DNA of 64,000 nt, taken from positions 1,922,001-1,986,000 of the forward strand of contig JBLWXV010000001.1 in the NCBI GenBank assembly GCA_048267245.1. Reading direction: 5' to 3'. The translations under genes were made by a program, and so were the position numbers. This document shows positions 34,376 through 42,599 of this stretch, piece by piece. The notes beneath the pieces are model-generated. The model ran no database searches and had not been told where the DNA came from. It worked only from the letters and a program-made list of their open reading frames with translations. The number at the start of each line of letters is the position of its first letter. Position 1 is the first letter of the stretch. The stretch is from JBLWXV01 sp048267245. GTDB lineage: Bacteria > Bdellovibrionota > Bacteriovoracia > Bacteriovoracales > Bacteriovoracaceae.

Positions 34376-34650
34376 TGACTTTAACCCTATTAGTTTGATC
34401 TATCTGGTGGCCAATCAAATATATTTCACTCCTCGTAACTCCTTAAACTCGTTTTAAAGTATTGATTCTTGCTTAATATGGGGGCTATGATCCACGAGTA
34501 TGAACTCTGCATACTCTTAGAAAATTATGATACATTTTAATATTCATTCCTCCGAATTCAAGCGTTCATACCTTTGAAAAGTTATTCTAAATTCAATTCT
34601 CTATTAATTTCTAATTAATCAATACTTTTGCATATAGAGTTTTGCTTGAA
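34376..34650. other. AT-rich intergenic stretch, no gene seen
   Basis: No open frame with a ribosome site on either strand. A 7-bp hairpin GAGTATG/CATACTC lies at 34496-34516 without a T-run. It separates the tandem lipoproteins from the convergent broken secreted gene. Confidence 0.5.
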
Positions 34651-35040
34651 TTATCTACTACATTTAAGCGATTCCATTTGATTGGCAATTTCTTCTCTTC
34701 GGTCAACATATTTCCACTTGTCGCCTGTCAGACTTCCTTACATCACTGCTTTAGAGATGTTGTATTGTACTTGATCCAATTCTTTTTTTAGACGTGAACA
34801 GGTCTGTTTTTTCTCTTGGGCCTTATTTGCTACGCCTCTAAGGATGTCACGACAATTAAAACGTTGAAAAAGGTCGATCGTAAAATCTACTTCTTCTCGA
34901 GAGATATCGCCATCTCTAAACTGAACAGTTTGCTAAAGGCTCAGCTCATCTAGCCCGCTACAGATTTTAATCTCTGGTGTTGATGCATTTGCGCTGACAG
35001 ATATAAAAGAACATAACAATACAAGTGACAAAGTTTTCAA
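34651..35040 (-). pseudogene. Secreted-protein gene interrupted by two in-frame stop codons
   Basis: On the minus strand TTG 35038-35040 follows a strong GGAGGAG (35044-35050) and opens a signal peptide MKTLSLVLLCSFISVSANA. After 35 codons comes TAG (34933-34935). The same frame continues for 64 coding codons (QTVQFRDGDISREEVDF...) to TAA (34738-34740), then 28 more (SLTGDKWKYVDRREEIANQM...) to a final TAA at 34651-34653. No frameshift is present. Apart from the two stops it reads as a normal ~130-residue secreted protein with three to four cysteines. Its promoter also looks intact. No family is recognised. Confidence 0.7.
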
Positions 35041-35372
35041 AATCTCCTCCAATTCATAGTTGAGCTTAGATTAATTGATAGGAGGGAAAAATTGATAGAT
35101 CTAGCTGTAAAATCTCTCGATCTGTTCAATTGCTGGACTTATTTAAACAACTTGTAAACGGCTGATATACTGCTAAAAGTGGCATTATAATATCCTTTGA
35201 TTTTTATCCCAATTAACTTCATACTGTTTCTAAGGGCATCGTATTCATGCCTCCCCCCTTCAACGGGAAAGCACCAAAGTGCCGAGTATTGTCATTAAAA
35301 GTTCATCTAACCTTTAATTAAGGTTTAGGCATAAGAAGGGAATGTTTAAATACCTTAAAAGAGAGGTTTCAG
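35041..35372. other. Intergenic region between the two broken genes
   Basis: About 330 bases. It holds the minus-strand promoter at 35184-35212 and a small hairpin GCACCAAAGTGC near 35271. A frame without a start codon (about 50 codons, minus strand, ending at 35139) crosses it and may be a gene remnant; I do not call it. Confidence 0.45.
35184..35212 (-). promoter_or_regulatory. Promoter of the interrupted secreted-protein gene
   Basis: On the minus strand, TTGGGA (35207-35212) and a perfect TATAAT (35184-35189) are separated by 17 bases. It would start transcription near 35177 and read toward the gene at 35040. The leader would be about 135 bases. Confidence 0.6.
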
Positions 35373-36081
35373 ATGAAATTATCAGCACCCATTCACGTTC
35401 TAAAAAGCGAGGCTAAAAGCATTAAAAAGAGTGAATCTCTTTCAATGATAGATGCCTTGAACCGGGTCGCACTACGAGAAGGGTATAGTTCTTGGTCACT
35501 ACTTCAATCAAAGAACTCAAGTCCACATCCAAATACCTACTCAGAAATTCTTGATTACTTTAAAGAAGGAGACTTGGTTCTAATCGGGGCCAGACCCAGG
35601 ATGGGAAAGACAAGTTTTACGATTGGTCTCCTAGTTCAGGCAATTCAAAGAAAATTTGCCCCAAATTATCTTTTTACTTTGGCCGAAGTCAAAAAGGATA
35701 TTGCCAATCGAATCGCTATTTACGATGAGTCTATTGGCAATCTAGGCGATCATTTTGAACATGTCGGGATCGATTACTCCAATGATATTTGTGCTGACTA
35801 CATAATTGATAAGACCAAGTCCTCCATTGCAAAGCATTCGCTAATTGTTGTCGATTACCTCCAGTTACTGGATGAGAAGAGAGATTGAAAACCAAGAGAA
35901 TCAGACTCCGCAACTTATAGATATTAGACTTCCAAATCCACTGGATTTAAAACTCCTTAATAAAATCCTATTGCTTTATAGGCGAGAAGAGAATTCTAGC
36001 GAAGTCGTGGTGAAGTTTTATCGACCCAAAGAGCATCAGTTAATGGTTAAATGGGATAGGGAAAGTGCCTGTTTTTCTTAA
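35373..36081 (+). pseudogene. DnaB-like/RecA-fold ATPase gene broken by internal deletion and frameshift
   Basis: The first 171 codons encode the opening of a small DnaB-helicase-like protein known in proteobacteria: N-terminal MKLSAPIHVLKSEAKSI...EGYSSWSLL, Walker A GARPRMGKTS, and Walker B LIVVDYLQLLDEKR. The frame then stops at TGA 35886-35888. In another frame, at about 35900-36081, the family's C-terminal part follows (QLIDIRLPNPLDLKLLNK). The segment expected between them, with the sensor strand ending in an ISQ-like motif, is absent. A deletion that shifted the frame explains this. Confidence 0.75.
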
Positions 36082-36190
36082 TTTTTTTGTCTGCTCTATA
36101 TTGGGCCTGAATTCCTAGATATAGACTAGACGCTCTATATGCTCTTTAAAGCATTATTTAGTATGAAAGATATCTATAAAGGAGAGAATC

Positions 36191-37129
36191 TTGGGCAAAC
36201 TCGAAAATGGAAAATGGAAAACTGGGGCTTTAGCACCCCAGGATAAGAGTGGCGCCTTTGTGAGAGAGGATTCAACTTTTAGAGAAACAATCTCTTGTGA
36301 TCATGAACTCTTCACTCCTGAGCACGGCCGCTACCACCTCTACGTCTCATATGCATGCCCTTGGGCCTGTCGCACTCTCATTGCCCGGGAGATTAAAGAG
36401 TTACAAGAGATTGTCTCTGTGAGCGTGGTGCACCCACATATGCTCTCTAATGGTTGGACGTTTGAAACGGATTTTAAAGGGGCTACTGGCGACAATCTTT
36501 ATCAGCATAATTTTCTCTATGAAATTTACCAGCAGGCCGACTCAGAAGCGACGACTAAAGTTACGGTTCCAGTTTTGTGGGACCGAAAACTAGAGCGTAT
36601 TGTTAATAATGAATCCTCTGAGGTGCTTCGCATTTTTAATTCTTCCTTTAATGAACTGACAGGAAATCAGATCGATCTCTATCCTAAAGATCTTCAAAGA
36701 CAAATTGATGAAGTAAACGAGAGAGTTTATCACACCGTTAATAATGGCGTTTACCGCGCTGGATTTGCGACTAAGCAACATTCCTATAAAGAGGCCGTGC
36801 TCGCTCTCTTTGAAACACTCGATTGGCTTGAAGAGCGATTAGATGGGAATCAATATTTAGTTGGGGAACAGTTGACTGAGGCCGATATTCGACTTTTTGT
36901 GACCCTGATTCGTTTTGATCACGTTTACTACTCCCACTTTAAATGCAATCTCAGACGCTTACTCGATTATCCCAATTTAAGTCGCTATACGCGCACTCTC
37001 TATAATCGTGAAGATTTTAAGCGAACTGTTTTCTTTGATCACATAAAAGAGCATTACTACTTTAGTCAGCGCAATGTTAATCCCACCGGCATCGTTCCAC
37101 TAGGCCCAATTGATTTAGGTTTTAACTAG
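36191..37129 (+). CDS. Glutathionyl-hydroquinone reductase (Xi-class glutathione transferase, YqjG/ECM4 family)
   Basis: Reduces glutathionyl-hydroquinones with glutathione. 312 residues. The catalytic Cys56 lies in YACPWACRT, the Xi-class CPWA signature. The family opening MGKLENGKWKTG and C-terminal helical GST domain (LVGEQLTEADIRLFVTLIRFDHVYY) are clear. The start is TTG 36191, supported by AAAGGAG six bases upstream and the conserved MGxLxxGKW. It sits within the AT-rich block but has near-normal codon use. Confidence 0.92.
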   Translation: MGKLENGKWKTGALAPQDKSGAFVREDSTFRETISCDHELFTPEHGRYHLYVSYACPWACRTLIAREIKELQEIVSVSVVHPHMLSNGWTFETDFKGATGDNLYQHNFLYEIYQQADSEATTKVTVPVLWDRKLERIVNNESSEVLRIFNSSFNELTGNQIDLYPKDLQRQIDEVNERVYHTVNNGVYRAGFATKQHSYKEAVLALFETLDWLEERLDGNQYLVGEQLTEADIRLFVTLIRFDHVYYSHFKCNLRRLLDYPNLSRYTRTLYNREDFKRTVFFDHIKEHYYFSQRNVNPTGIVPLGPIDLGFN

Positions 37130-37153
37130 ATCTAATGTACTGAGCTGACATTC

Positions 37154-37882
37154 TTATTCAATATCTCTAAATAGCGATCGCTCTTTAGTTTCATCGATAT
37201 TCTTTTTTGTAATATCTTTAATTAATTCTATAATTTCGGCCCTAGTTAGCCCTGCATCGCTTAATCCTTTCGCTATTAAGTGTATTTGAACACAAGAATT
37301 TTGTGGCATGCTAAAGGTGAAGATTTGAGAAGTATACGAGCGATGAAGTGCACAATCCTTTAGTATATCTGGTAATACTCTTAGAATATCCGCTGGTAAC
37401 ACTTCATTTGATGCCTTGACATTAAGTTCTAGCTTATCCCCATAGTAGTCGTAGCTATAATTAGAAGTCCCTTCTTCAATGTATATGGTTTCATCGATGT
37501 AAGTGTCGTCTTCTAAGAATGCATTTGAGTAGAGAATCAGTGGAACATCGATCGAGCCCGCCCCCAGGTATTCATCCTTTTCGTTTAGTTTGAGAGAAAG
37601 GGAATTATCGTCTAAGGTTGTGTAATAAGTAGTATTAATCAACGTTCCTTTAAATGCTTTACTCACATTGAAGCTCTTGTACATTCTCTCGTGAAAATAG
37701 AGGATAAACTCTTTTGATAGACCTACATCTGGTGCGCCACCAAGATCAGCTTGAATATTGAATTCTACCTTTTTTAAGATCGGCTTTTTAATCTCTAAGA
37801 GCTTGTCCATTGCTTCACCTGCATGAAGACTGGTCCCAAAGAGAATAGAAATTGCGAGGGCAGAGTAGCTTAATAGTTTCAT
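37154..37882 (-). CDS. Secreted protein of unknown function
   Basis: 242 residues with a signal peptide (MKLLSYSALAISILFGTSLHA). The mature part is rich in acidic and aromatic residues, with a run TSNYSYDYYGDKLEL near the middle and two cysteines near the end (LKDCALHRSY; SCVQIHLIAKG). Prediction by eye is beta-rich with a C-terminal helix. No domain is recognised. It is AT-rich, faces the reductase gene convergently, and ends the low-GC block. Confidence 0.65.
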   Translation of the reverse strand: MKLLSYSALAISILFGTSLHAGEAMDKLLEIKKPILKKVEFNIQADLGGAPDVGLSKEFILYFHERMYKSFNVSKAFKGTLINTTYYTTLDDNSLSLKLNEKDEYLGAGSIDVPLILYSNAFLEDDTYIDETIYIEEGTSNYSYDYYGDKLELNVKASNEVLPADILRVLPDILKDCALHRSYTSQIFTFSMPQNSCVQIHLIAKGLSDAGLTRAEIIELIKDITKKNIDETKERSLFRDIE

Positions 37883-38010
37883 GGTATTCCCTGTATTGAG
37901 TTAGCCTGTTAGTTATAGCTCACTTATGGCCTATTATTGGCCTACCTTATAATAAGGATTTGACTGTCAATTTGATGATCAAAAGTTTATAACTTGTGAT
38001 CACCTTATTA

Positions 38011-38076
38011 CTTTTCATCCTCGCGAAAGTTTCCTCGTACGGTAGTTACTTGCCAATAACCGAAGTGAGGCAGTAG
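38011..38076. repeat. Imperfect direct repeat, right copy
   Basis: It reads CTTTTCATCCT, a longer spacer, then ACTTGCCAATAACCGAAG and GCAGTAG. It matches the segment at 31026-31081 in order and orientation. The two copies bracket the AT-rich genes. Confidence 0.35.
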
Positions 38077-38177
38077 ATCTTAACTTTGCCTTTAAAAATT
38101 AACTCCTTGTTTGTTTTAGATTGCGTGGGAGCTCTCCGATATTTTTACAACGCTATTTATTCACAAAGGATTTAGGG

Positions 38178-38789
38178 ATGAAGTTTACAAAGTTGGTAGC
38201 TGTTTTTTCACTAATGTTTCTTGTTACAAATTGTGCCTCAATTATTGACGGCTCAGAACAACTGGTGAGTGTAAACTCAAATATTCAGGGGGCAGAGGTT
38301 TACGTGAATGGTCTTTTGGTCGGAAAAACACCTTTTTCTGGCAAGATTAAAAAGAAGAATAATTCCCAAGTTCGCATCCAAAAAGAGGGCTATACCACTC
38401 AGACGATTACCATGAGCACTTCATTGCCGGTATCATTCTGGGGCAATGTTATCTCTGGTGGACTTCTTGGAAGCACGACCGACTACGCAAGTGGAGCGGC
38501 CTATGAGTATTCTCCAAATAACTACTTTCTGCACATTGAAAAAGAGAATGCTGATAAAGAGGAGAAAGCCGCAGCTGAGAAGGCTAATAAAGTAACACAA
38601 TTTGTCCTCATTAATCACAATCAACTTGTTAAGGAAATTGCTCGCGGGAGCGGAGAGTATCTAGATGGACTCATCCGTTTAAAAGAAAGAGAAACTAATA
38701 GAAGTGATTTTATCTCTCAAATGCAGACTCTGATCACAACTCATCTAGCTGCTACGGAACTTGCTGAGAAGATTACGACAACTCTTTAA
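38178..38789 (+). CDS. PEGA-domain lipoprotein
   Basis: 203 residues with a lipobox LVTNC (Cys about residue 18). Residues about 28-80 form a PEGA domain (VNSNIQGAEVYVNGLLVGKTPFSGKI, with the family GxxxVxVNGxxxGxTP pattern), a surface-associated beta module. A short hydrophobic Gly-rich stretch follows (WGNVISGGLLGS), then a charged helical tail. ATG 38178 is chosen; upstream frame sequence lacks a ribosome site. A terminator follows. Confidence 0.8.
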   Translation: MKFTKLVAVFSLMFLVTNCASIIDGSEQLVSVNSNIQGAEVYVNGLLVGKTPFSGKIKKKNNSQVRIQKEGYTTQTITMSTSLPVSFWGNVISGGLLGSTTDYASGAAYEYSPNNYFLHIEKENADKEEKAAAEKANKVTQFVLINHNQLVKEIARGSGEYLDGLIRLKERETNRSDFISQMQTLITTHLAATELAEKITTTL

Positions 38790-38798
38790 TTTATACCT

Positions 38799-38828
38799 GG
38801 CCACCTTAAAAGGTGGTCCACTTTTTTT
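38799..38828 (+). terminator. Intrinsic terminator after the PEGA lipoprotein
   Basis: GGCCACCTT pairs with AAGGTGG(TC) across a short A-rich loop (38799-38819), followed by seven Ts at 38822-38828. It lies just before the stop of the convergent catalase-like gene. Confidence 0.8.
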
Positions 38829-38833
38829 CTTGG

Positions 38834-39766
38834 CTAGTGAACTAAGTCACTTTTCCACTTAGGATGGTGGAAATGCAATCTGTGATCACAGCTATTAGAA
38901 ACTATTGATTCAGTGAAGTCGATTTCACCAACTTTTTTAAAGTCAACATTTCCATCTTTATCTTTTGAATTTGCGGCGAAGACATTGAGCTTAAGCCCAT
39001 TAGGGTAATTCTCAATACTGAGTTCATCTCTAAAATCGACTTCATCGACCGTTTGTCCTGGAGCTGCTTGAACCATCATCCACTCTGGTGTTTTAACCTG
39101 ATCTTGGCCCTCAGTAGCAAGCTCAGAGATCATGTAGAGCTGTCTCTTTGTTGGATTGCTATCTGCTTTGCCAAAGGTTATCGCTAGTTTTAGAGCGTAG
39201 AAAAGATGAGAAATGACTGCAAGGGTAGTTGAGGTCTTGGGTTCATTGGTCATTTTGGCGTCAGTCCAATGAGGGATTTTTGTTCCGCCTAGGTCATCAA
39301 CTAAGAAGAAGGAGGCGGTTTTTACTCTCTCTTCTTCACTTAGAGTTGGAAAAATCTTTCCTGCCAGGGCCATGGCGCGTAGATCCCTTCTTTTGGTGCC
39401 ATTCATCGCCGTTGAGGCGCGACCAATAATGAGCGCCTCACTTCCTTTTTTAAAGAGGCCACCATAGGGGTTTTCTTCAGTCATCTTCCACTTGCCAGCG
39501 AGGCAAATGCCGTTGGGGTGGGCGAGTTTTCTAAATTCAGGAAGAATATCAGACCTTTCACTAAGCGTGCGGTTAGCGGCCTGTTCAATTTTGCTCTCTA
39601 AGAATTTAAAGAGACTCGAATATGAAATTTTATTTTGAGGCTTCTCGTAGGGATCAGATATCACCTGCGCCCAAACCTCTTTAAATGTACTTCCCTGATA
39701 GTCTGCTTGCGCACTACCAACTGCAAAGTTTGACAGCAAAGCTGCCGCAATCAAAACTTTCATCAA
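38834..39766 (-). CDS. Secreted catalase-like (heme-catalase superfamily) protein, tentative
   Basis: 310 residues with a signal peptide (MMKVLIAAALLSNFAVGSAQA). The segment LAHPNGICLAGKWKM...GGLFKKGSEALIIGRASTAMN, followed by AMALAGKIFPT, resembles the region of small catalase-like proteins where HPxG, a GLFxxG turn, a R-x-S strand and a KxFPT element recur. The true catalytic His-Asn pair cannot be confirmed. The end has SCDHRLHFHHPKW, rich in histidines. The match is by eye only; other assignments are possible. Confidence 0.5.
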   Translation of the reverse strand: MMKVLIAAALLSNFAVGSAQADYQGSTFKEVWAQVISDPYEKPQNKISYSSLFKFLESKIEQAANRTLSERSDILPEFRKLAHPNGICLAGKWKMTEENPYGGLFKKGSEALIIGRASTAMNGTKRRDLRAMALAGKIFPTLSEEERVKTASFFLVDDLGGTKIPHWTDAKMTNEPKTSTTLAVISHLFYALKLAITFGKADSNPTKRQLYMISELATEGQDQVKTPEWMMVQAAPGQTVDEVDFRDELSIENYPNGLKLNVFAANSKDKDGNVDFKKVGEIDFTESIVSNSCDHRLHFHHPKWKSDLVH

Positions 39767-39856
39767 TTTCCCCCGAAATATTTCTTATTGCTATATCACC
39801 TGGGAAACTCTCTGCCCGGCTCATTTTTTCTAGACTATCTTTTTTACCTGACCTGG

Positions 39857-39879
39857 GTGCCAGATGACTTTTGGGACTC
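39857..39879. repeat. Half-copy of the palindromic repeat of the glpX leader
   Basis: These 23 bases (GTGCCAGATG...GGGACTC) are identical to the reverse complement of 5028-5050. The second arm is missing here. It lies between the catalase-like gene and rnk. Confidence 0.85.
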
Positions 39880-39906
39880 AATACGTCAGTTTGGTTAAGG
39901 GTCTAT

Positions 39907-40305
39907 TTATAAGTGCCAATCACCACTAGACTCGGGTTGATAAATCACATTAATGACTTGCAGCTCTTTTGTCTTACCATTTGGGAATTTCCAATTAATA
40001 CTCTGACCTTTGCGAAGTCCTAAAAGAGCAGTGCCAAGAGGAGCAAGGACTGAAACTTTTCCTAGCTCGCTATTAGCGTCTCTGGGATAGACAATTTCAA
40101 TAACATGTTCACGTTGGTCGCTAGAGTTGATGTATTGAACTTTCGAGTTCATTGTCACTAGGTCAGCGGGGACCTCGCTACTTGAAATAATATTGGCCAC
40201 TTCCAACTCCAAATCGAGTTGCTCGGCTTCAATATTTAGGTTCTTTAAGAGGGACTTGAGTCTCATATAGTCTGTTTCTGTGATACTGATTGTATCTGTA
40301 TTCAT
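39907..40305 (-). CDS. rnk: Rnk-type regulator of nucleoside diphosphate kinase (GreA/GreB C-terminal fold)
   Basis: 132 residues. A short N-terminal coiled coil (DYMRLKSLLKNLNIEAEQLDLELE) precedes the GreA/GreB-like FKBP-fold domain: VTMNSKVQYINSS, VEIVYPRDANSELGKVSVLAPLGTALLGLRKGQSINW, and a closing VINVIYQPE. Rnk binds RNA polymerase and affects nucleotide-kinase levels in gamma-proteobacteria. The domain pattern is clear, but the role in this organism is inferred. A good promoter lies upstream. Confidence 0.85.
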   Translation of the reverse strand: MNTDTISITETDYMRLKSLLKNLNIEAEQLDLELEVANIISSSEVPADLVTMNSKVQYINSSDQREHVIEIVYPRDANSELGKVSVLAPLGTALLGLRKGQSINWKFPNGKTKELQVINVIYQPESSGDWHL

Positions 40306-40421
40306 GGTTGGTCCTATTGTTATAAAAATGGAATAGAGATCGATTTAGAAGTCGATCAAAGAGAGACTTTGGCGGTTTTGCGAGATGAGAAAGAAAGGGT
40401 GAAAATGATATTCATAATGGC

Positions 40422-40449
40422 ATTATAATGTGCTTTTTAGAATATTCAA
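40422..40449 (-). promoter_or_regulatory. Promoter for rnk
   Basis: On the minus strand, TTGAAT (40444-40449) and TATAAT (40422-40427) are spaced by 16 bases, in the gap upstream of rnk. This gives a leader of about 110 bases. Confidence 0.6.
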
Positions 40450-40498
40450 GATGGCCATCTTCTGTCTAAGGTTGGATTACCTCTAGGACAAAGCGAGA

Positions 40499-41101
40499 TT
40501 ACTTGAGTCCTATATATTTTTGATAGATCAAAAGTCCCGCCACAGCGTCTTTGGCGGCGTACTTAATTTGAGAGGGAGTGAGGCGCTCGGCCTCCCAATT
40601 GGTGATCTTGGCCCCTTTGGAGAGCTTAAATCCTAGGTATTGTGCCACTAGGGCGCGAAGCCCGGGGGTGCGTGAAGGGTCGCCATTGTCTTTTGCGACC
40701 TCTTGAGCAATGTCGACAAAGCCCATTGCCTCAAAGGGTTTGAGCTTTTGAAGTCCCTTAATATCGTCTCTTGTGGCCACGCCCACTTTCAGGATTTCAG
40801 GGTCTGAGAGAATGTCACTCACCACTGAGAGCATAGGGGCCTTATTGAGGCGAAAGAGATAGGCGCGGCTCTTGGTCGCTAGCTGCAGCAGCGCCACATG
40901 GTGAAATTCACCCTTTTTAAAGCTGGGCCTAGTCTCGGTATCAAAGCCTAGAATCTTTTCACCACGAAGCTCACTAGCGGCCTTTTTGGCATCATCTAGA
41001 GTCTTAATGAGGACAATCTCCCCACTAAATTCCATGGGTGGCAGGGCGTTGATTTCCTCTGCGGAGAGTTGCGTGCTTTGGGACTTGGTTGGTTTATTCA
41101 C
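40499..41101 (-). CDS. DEDD-type 3'-5' exonuclease (RNase D/WRN-like)
   Basis: A stand-alone exonuclease domain of 200 residues. Exo I is ILGFDTETRP (Asp, Glu), exo II lies in ILKVGVATRDDIKGL (Asp), and exo III is in QIKYAAKDAVAGLLIY (the Y-x3-D form). The N-terminal ~25 residues are low complexity. There is no HRDC domain, so it is not a full RNase D. It is probably an RNA or DNA trimming enzyme of two-metal mechanism. Confidence 0.85.
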   Translation of the reverse strand: MNKPTKSQSTQLSAEEINALPPMEFSGEIVLIKTLDDAKKAASELRGEKILGFDTETRPSFKKGEFHHVALLQLATKSRAYLFRLNKAPMLSVVSDILSDPEILKVGVATRDDIKGLQKLKPFEAMGFVDIAQEVAKDNGDPSRTPGLRALVAQYLGFKLSKGAKITNWEAERLTPSQIKYAAKDAVAGLLIYQKYIGLK

Positions 41102-41199
41102 AATGTTCTAATAGCTGTGCGAGGACCCGCAGGCAAGGGAAATTCGAAAGTAAGGTTGCAGGTGGATAAAAGCTTCACTGGGGCCTCGGGCCAAGGGCC

Positions 41200-42408
41200 T
41201 TAGGCGAAATTTAGCTCAAAGCTCACCTGACCATCGAGGTTTTGGCCCAGGGTTATGGTGCTAGAGTGCTGGATGGAGAGCCCCTTTGAAATGGCCAACC
41301 CCAGTCCCTTGCCATGGCCGATATCTTTGGTGGTAAAGAAGGGCTCAAAGATTTTGTGTTCTAGATGCTTGGGAATGGCCGGGCCGTCGTTAGTTATGGT
41401 GATGCGGTTGGGATGGATGATGATATTGACCTTGCTTCTGGCGAAATCGTTGGCATTTTGCAAGAGTTCTCGCAGGATTTTTTGCAAAGACTTTTTGTCA
41501 TAGGAGAGGATGAGCTGGCTTGCGATATCGAGATTAAATTTTAGTCGCTCCTGCTTGTCATATTGAGCAAGGATCTCGAGTAATACCTCGCTGACATCGA
41601 CATCTTCTTTGCTAATGATCAGATTGCCACATGCTGTTCTATGGAGGTCGCTGATGACACTATCAATACGCGTGATAGCGCGCGCGAGAGAGTCGGATTT
41701 CTCTGAGATGATAGTCTCAAATATTTGCCTCATCTCATCAGGGTCAGAGCGCCTTTGAATTCTTAATAGGCGGTTTCTAAGCGTCTGCAAAATCATCAGA
41801 GGATTATTTATTTCATGGGCAAGGCCCTCTACAATAATTCTCTTATTCTCTTCGACCGAGAGCTGCTCTTCGAGAGTGAGCATTTTTCTTTGCACATTAA
41901 TCTTGATGATATTCATCACGCACATGAGAAATGCAATTGTTCCCACGGCCGTGAGGTAGAAGTAAGGATTCACTAAGGGGGCGGGCACAATGAGAATCAG
42001 TGGGGCGAGCAGGAGATTGAAAATGTTGTAGATAACGAGTGGCCTTTCTCGGTCGATAATAGAATTGGCACCAGTCTGAATAATGAAAGAGCCTAGGATA
42101 TAGGTCTGGTGGTAATTGTTAATATGCAAAATATAGGCGTAGTTAATAAGATAGCCAAAGAACGTAAGTTCACACATGGCGCGCGCATCTGCCTTTCCAC
42201 CCTTCAACCAATAATAGAGTAGGGAGATAAAGGGAACGATGACTCCCCAAGAGCGTATGAGAAGTCCGTCTCTGGCCCCGCCTTCAACGAAGTATGTAGG
42301 AGTGAGAGTGCCCCATCCCAGATAGATGAGTGACGACAAAAAGACAAAGACAATGTAGGCACTAGTCTTTTGAGAGTATGTAAGTTTCAAGATTCGTCCC
42401 TTCCCCAA
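41200..42408 (-). CDS. Membrane sensor histidine kinase, orphan
   Basis: 402 residues: six or so membrane helices up to about residue 170 with no large periplasmic domain. It then has a good H-box (IVEGLAHEINNPLMILQTL, phospho-accepting His) and a full ATP-binding domain: N-box QKILRELLQNANDFA, G1 TNDGPAIP, F-box FEPFFTT, G2 GHGKGLGLAISK. The H-box and catalytic core suggest it is active. No response regulator is next to it. Input signal and partner are unknown. Confidence 0.88.
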   Translation of the reverse strand: MGKGRILKLTYSQKTSAYIVFVFLSSLIYLGWGTLTPTYFVEGGARDGLLIRSWGVIVPFISLLYYWLKGGKADARAMCELTFFGYLINYAYILHINNYHQTYILGSFIIQTGANSIIDRERPLVIYNIFNLLLAPLILIVPAPLVNPYFYLTAVGTIAFLMCVMNIIKINVQRKMLTLEEQLSVEENKRIIVEGLAHEINNPLMILQTLRNRLLRIQRRSDPDEMRQIFETIISEKSDSLARAITRIDSVISDLHRTACGNLIISKEDVDVSEVLLEILAQYDKQERLKFNLDIASQLILSYDKKSLQKILRELLQNANDFARSKVNIIIHPNRITITNDGPAIPKHLEHKIFEPFFTTKDIGHGKGLGLAISKGLSIQHSSTITLGQNLDGQVSFELNFA

Positions 42409-42599
42409 GGTTTAAGAATCATTATACTTGAGAAGCTACTTTTCAATCATTTATTAATATTAGGCCCGGGTTTACATTGCCTTTAAGTGAGGGGGCTTTA
42501 TGTTTGCGATTTGTAATCAATTGCTGCTAGTTTAAACACCCTATATTTATTTCAAAAAGTCCCCCCGTACTCGATCCTCCTCGTTAGAATTACGCCATT

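Noticed and set aside
35092..35157. A 21-residue plus-strand frame from TTG behind GGAGGG
   Set aside because: It is too short and hydrophobic without further evidence; the good ribosome site may be chance in A/G-rich sequence.
35139..35291. A ~50-codon minus-strand frame without a start codon (contains GGRHEYDALRNSMKLIGIK)
   Set aside because: It looks somewhat protein-like and may be a gene scrap, but it overlaps the promoter of the interrupted gene and has no start or homologue that I can name.
30890..38200. Integration of the accessory block into tRNA-Cys
   Set aside because: I looked for a second copy of the tRNA 3' end and for an integrase gene and saw neither, so I do not claim a site-specific insertion.
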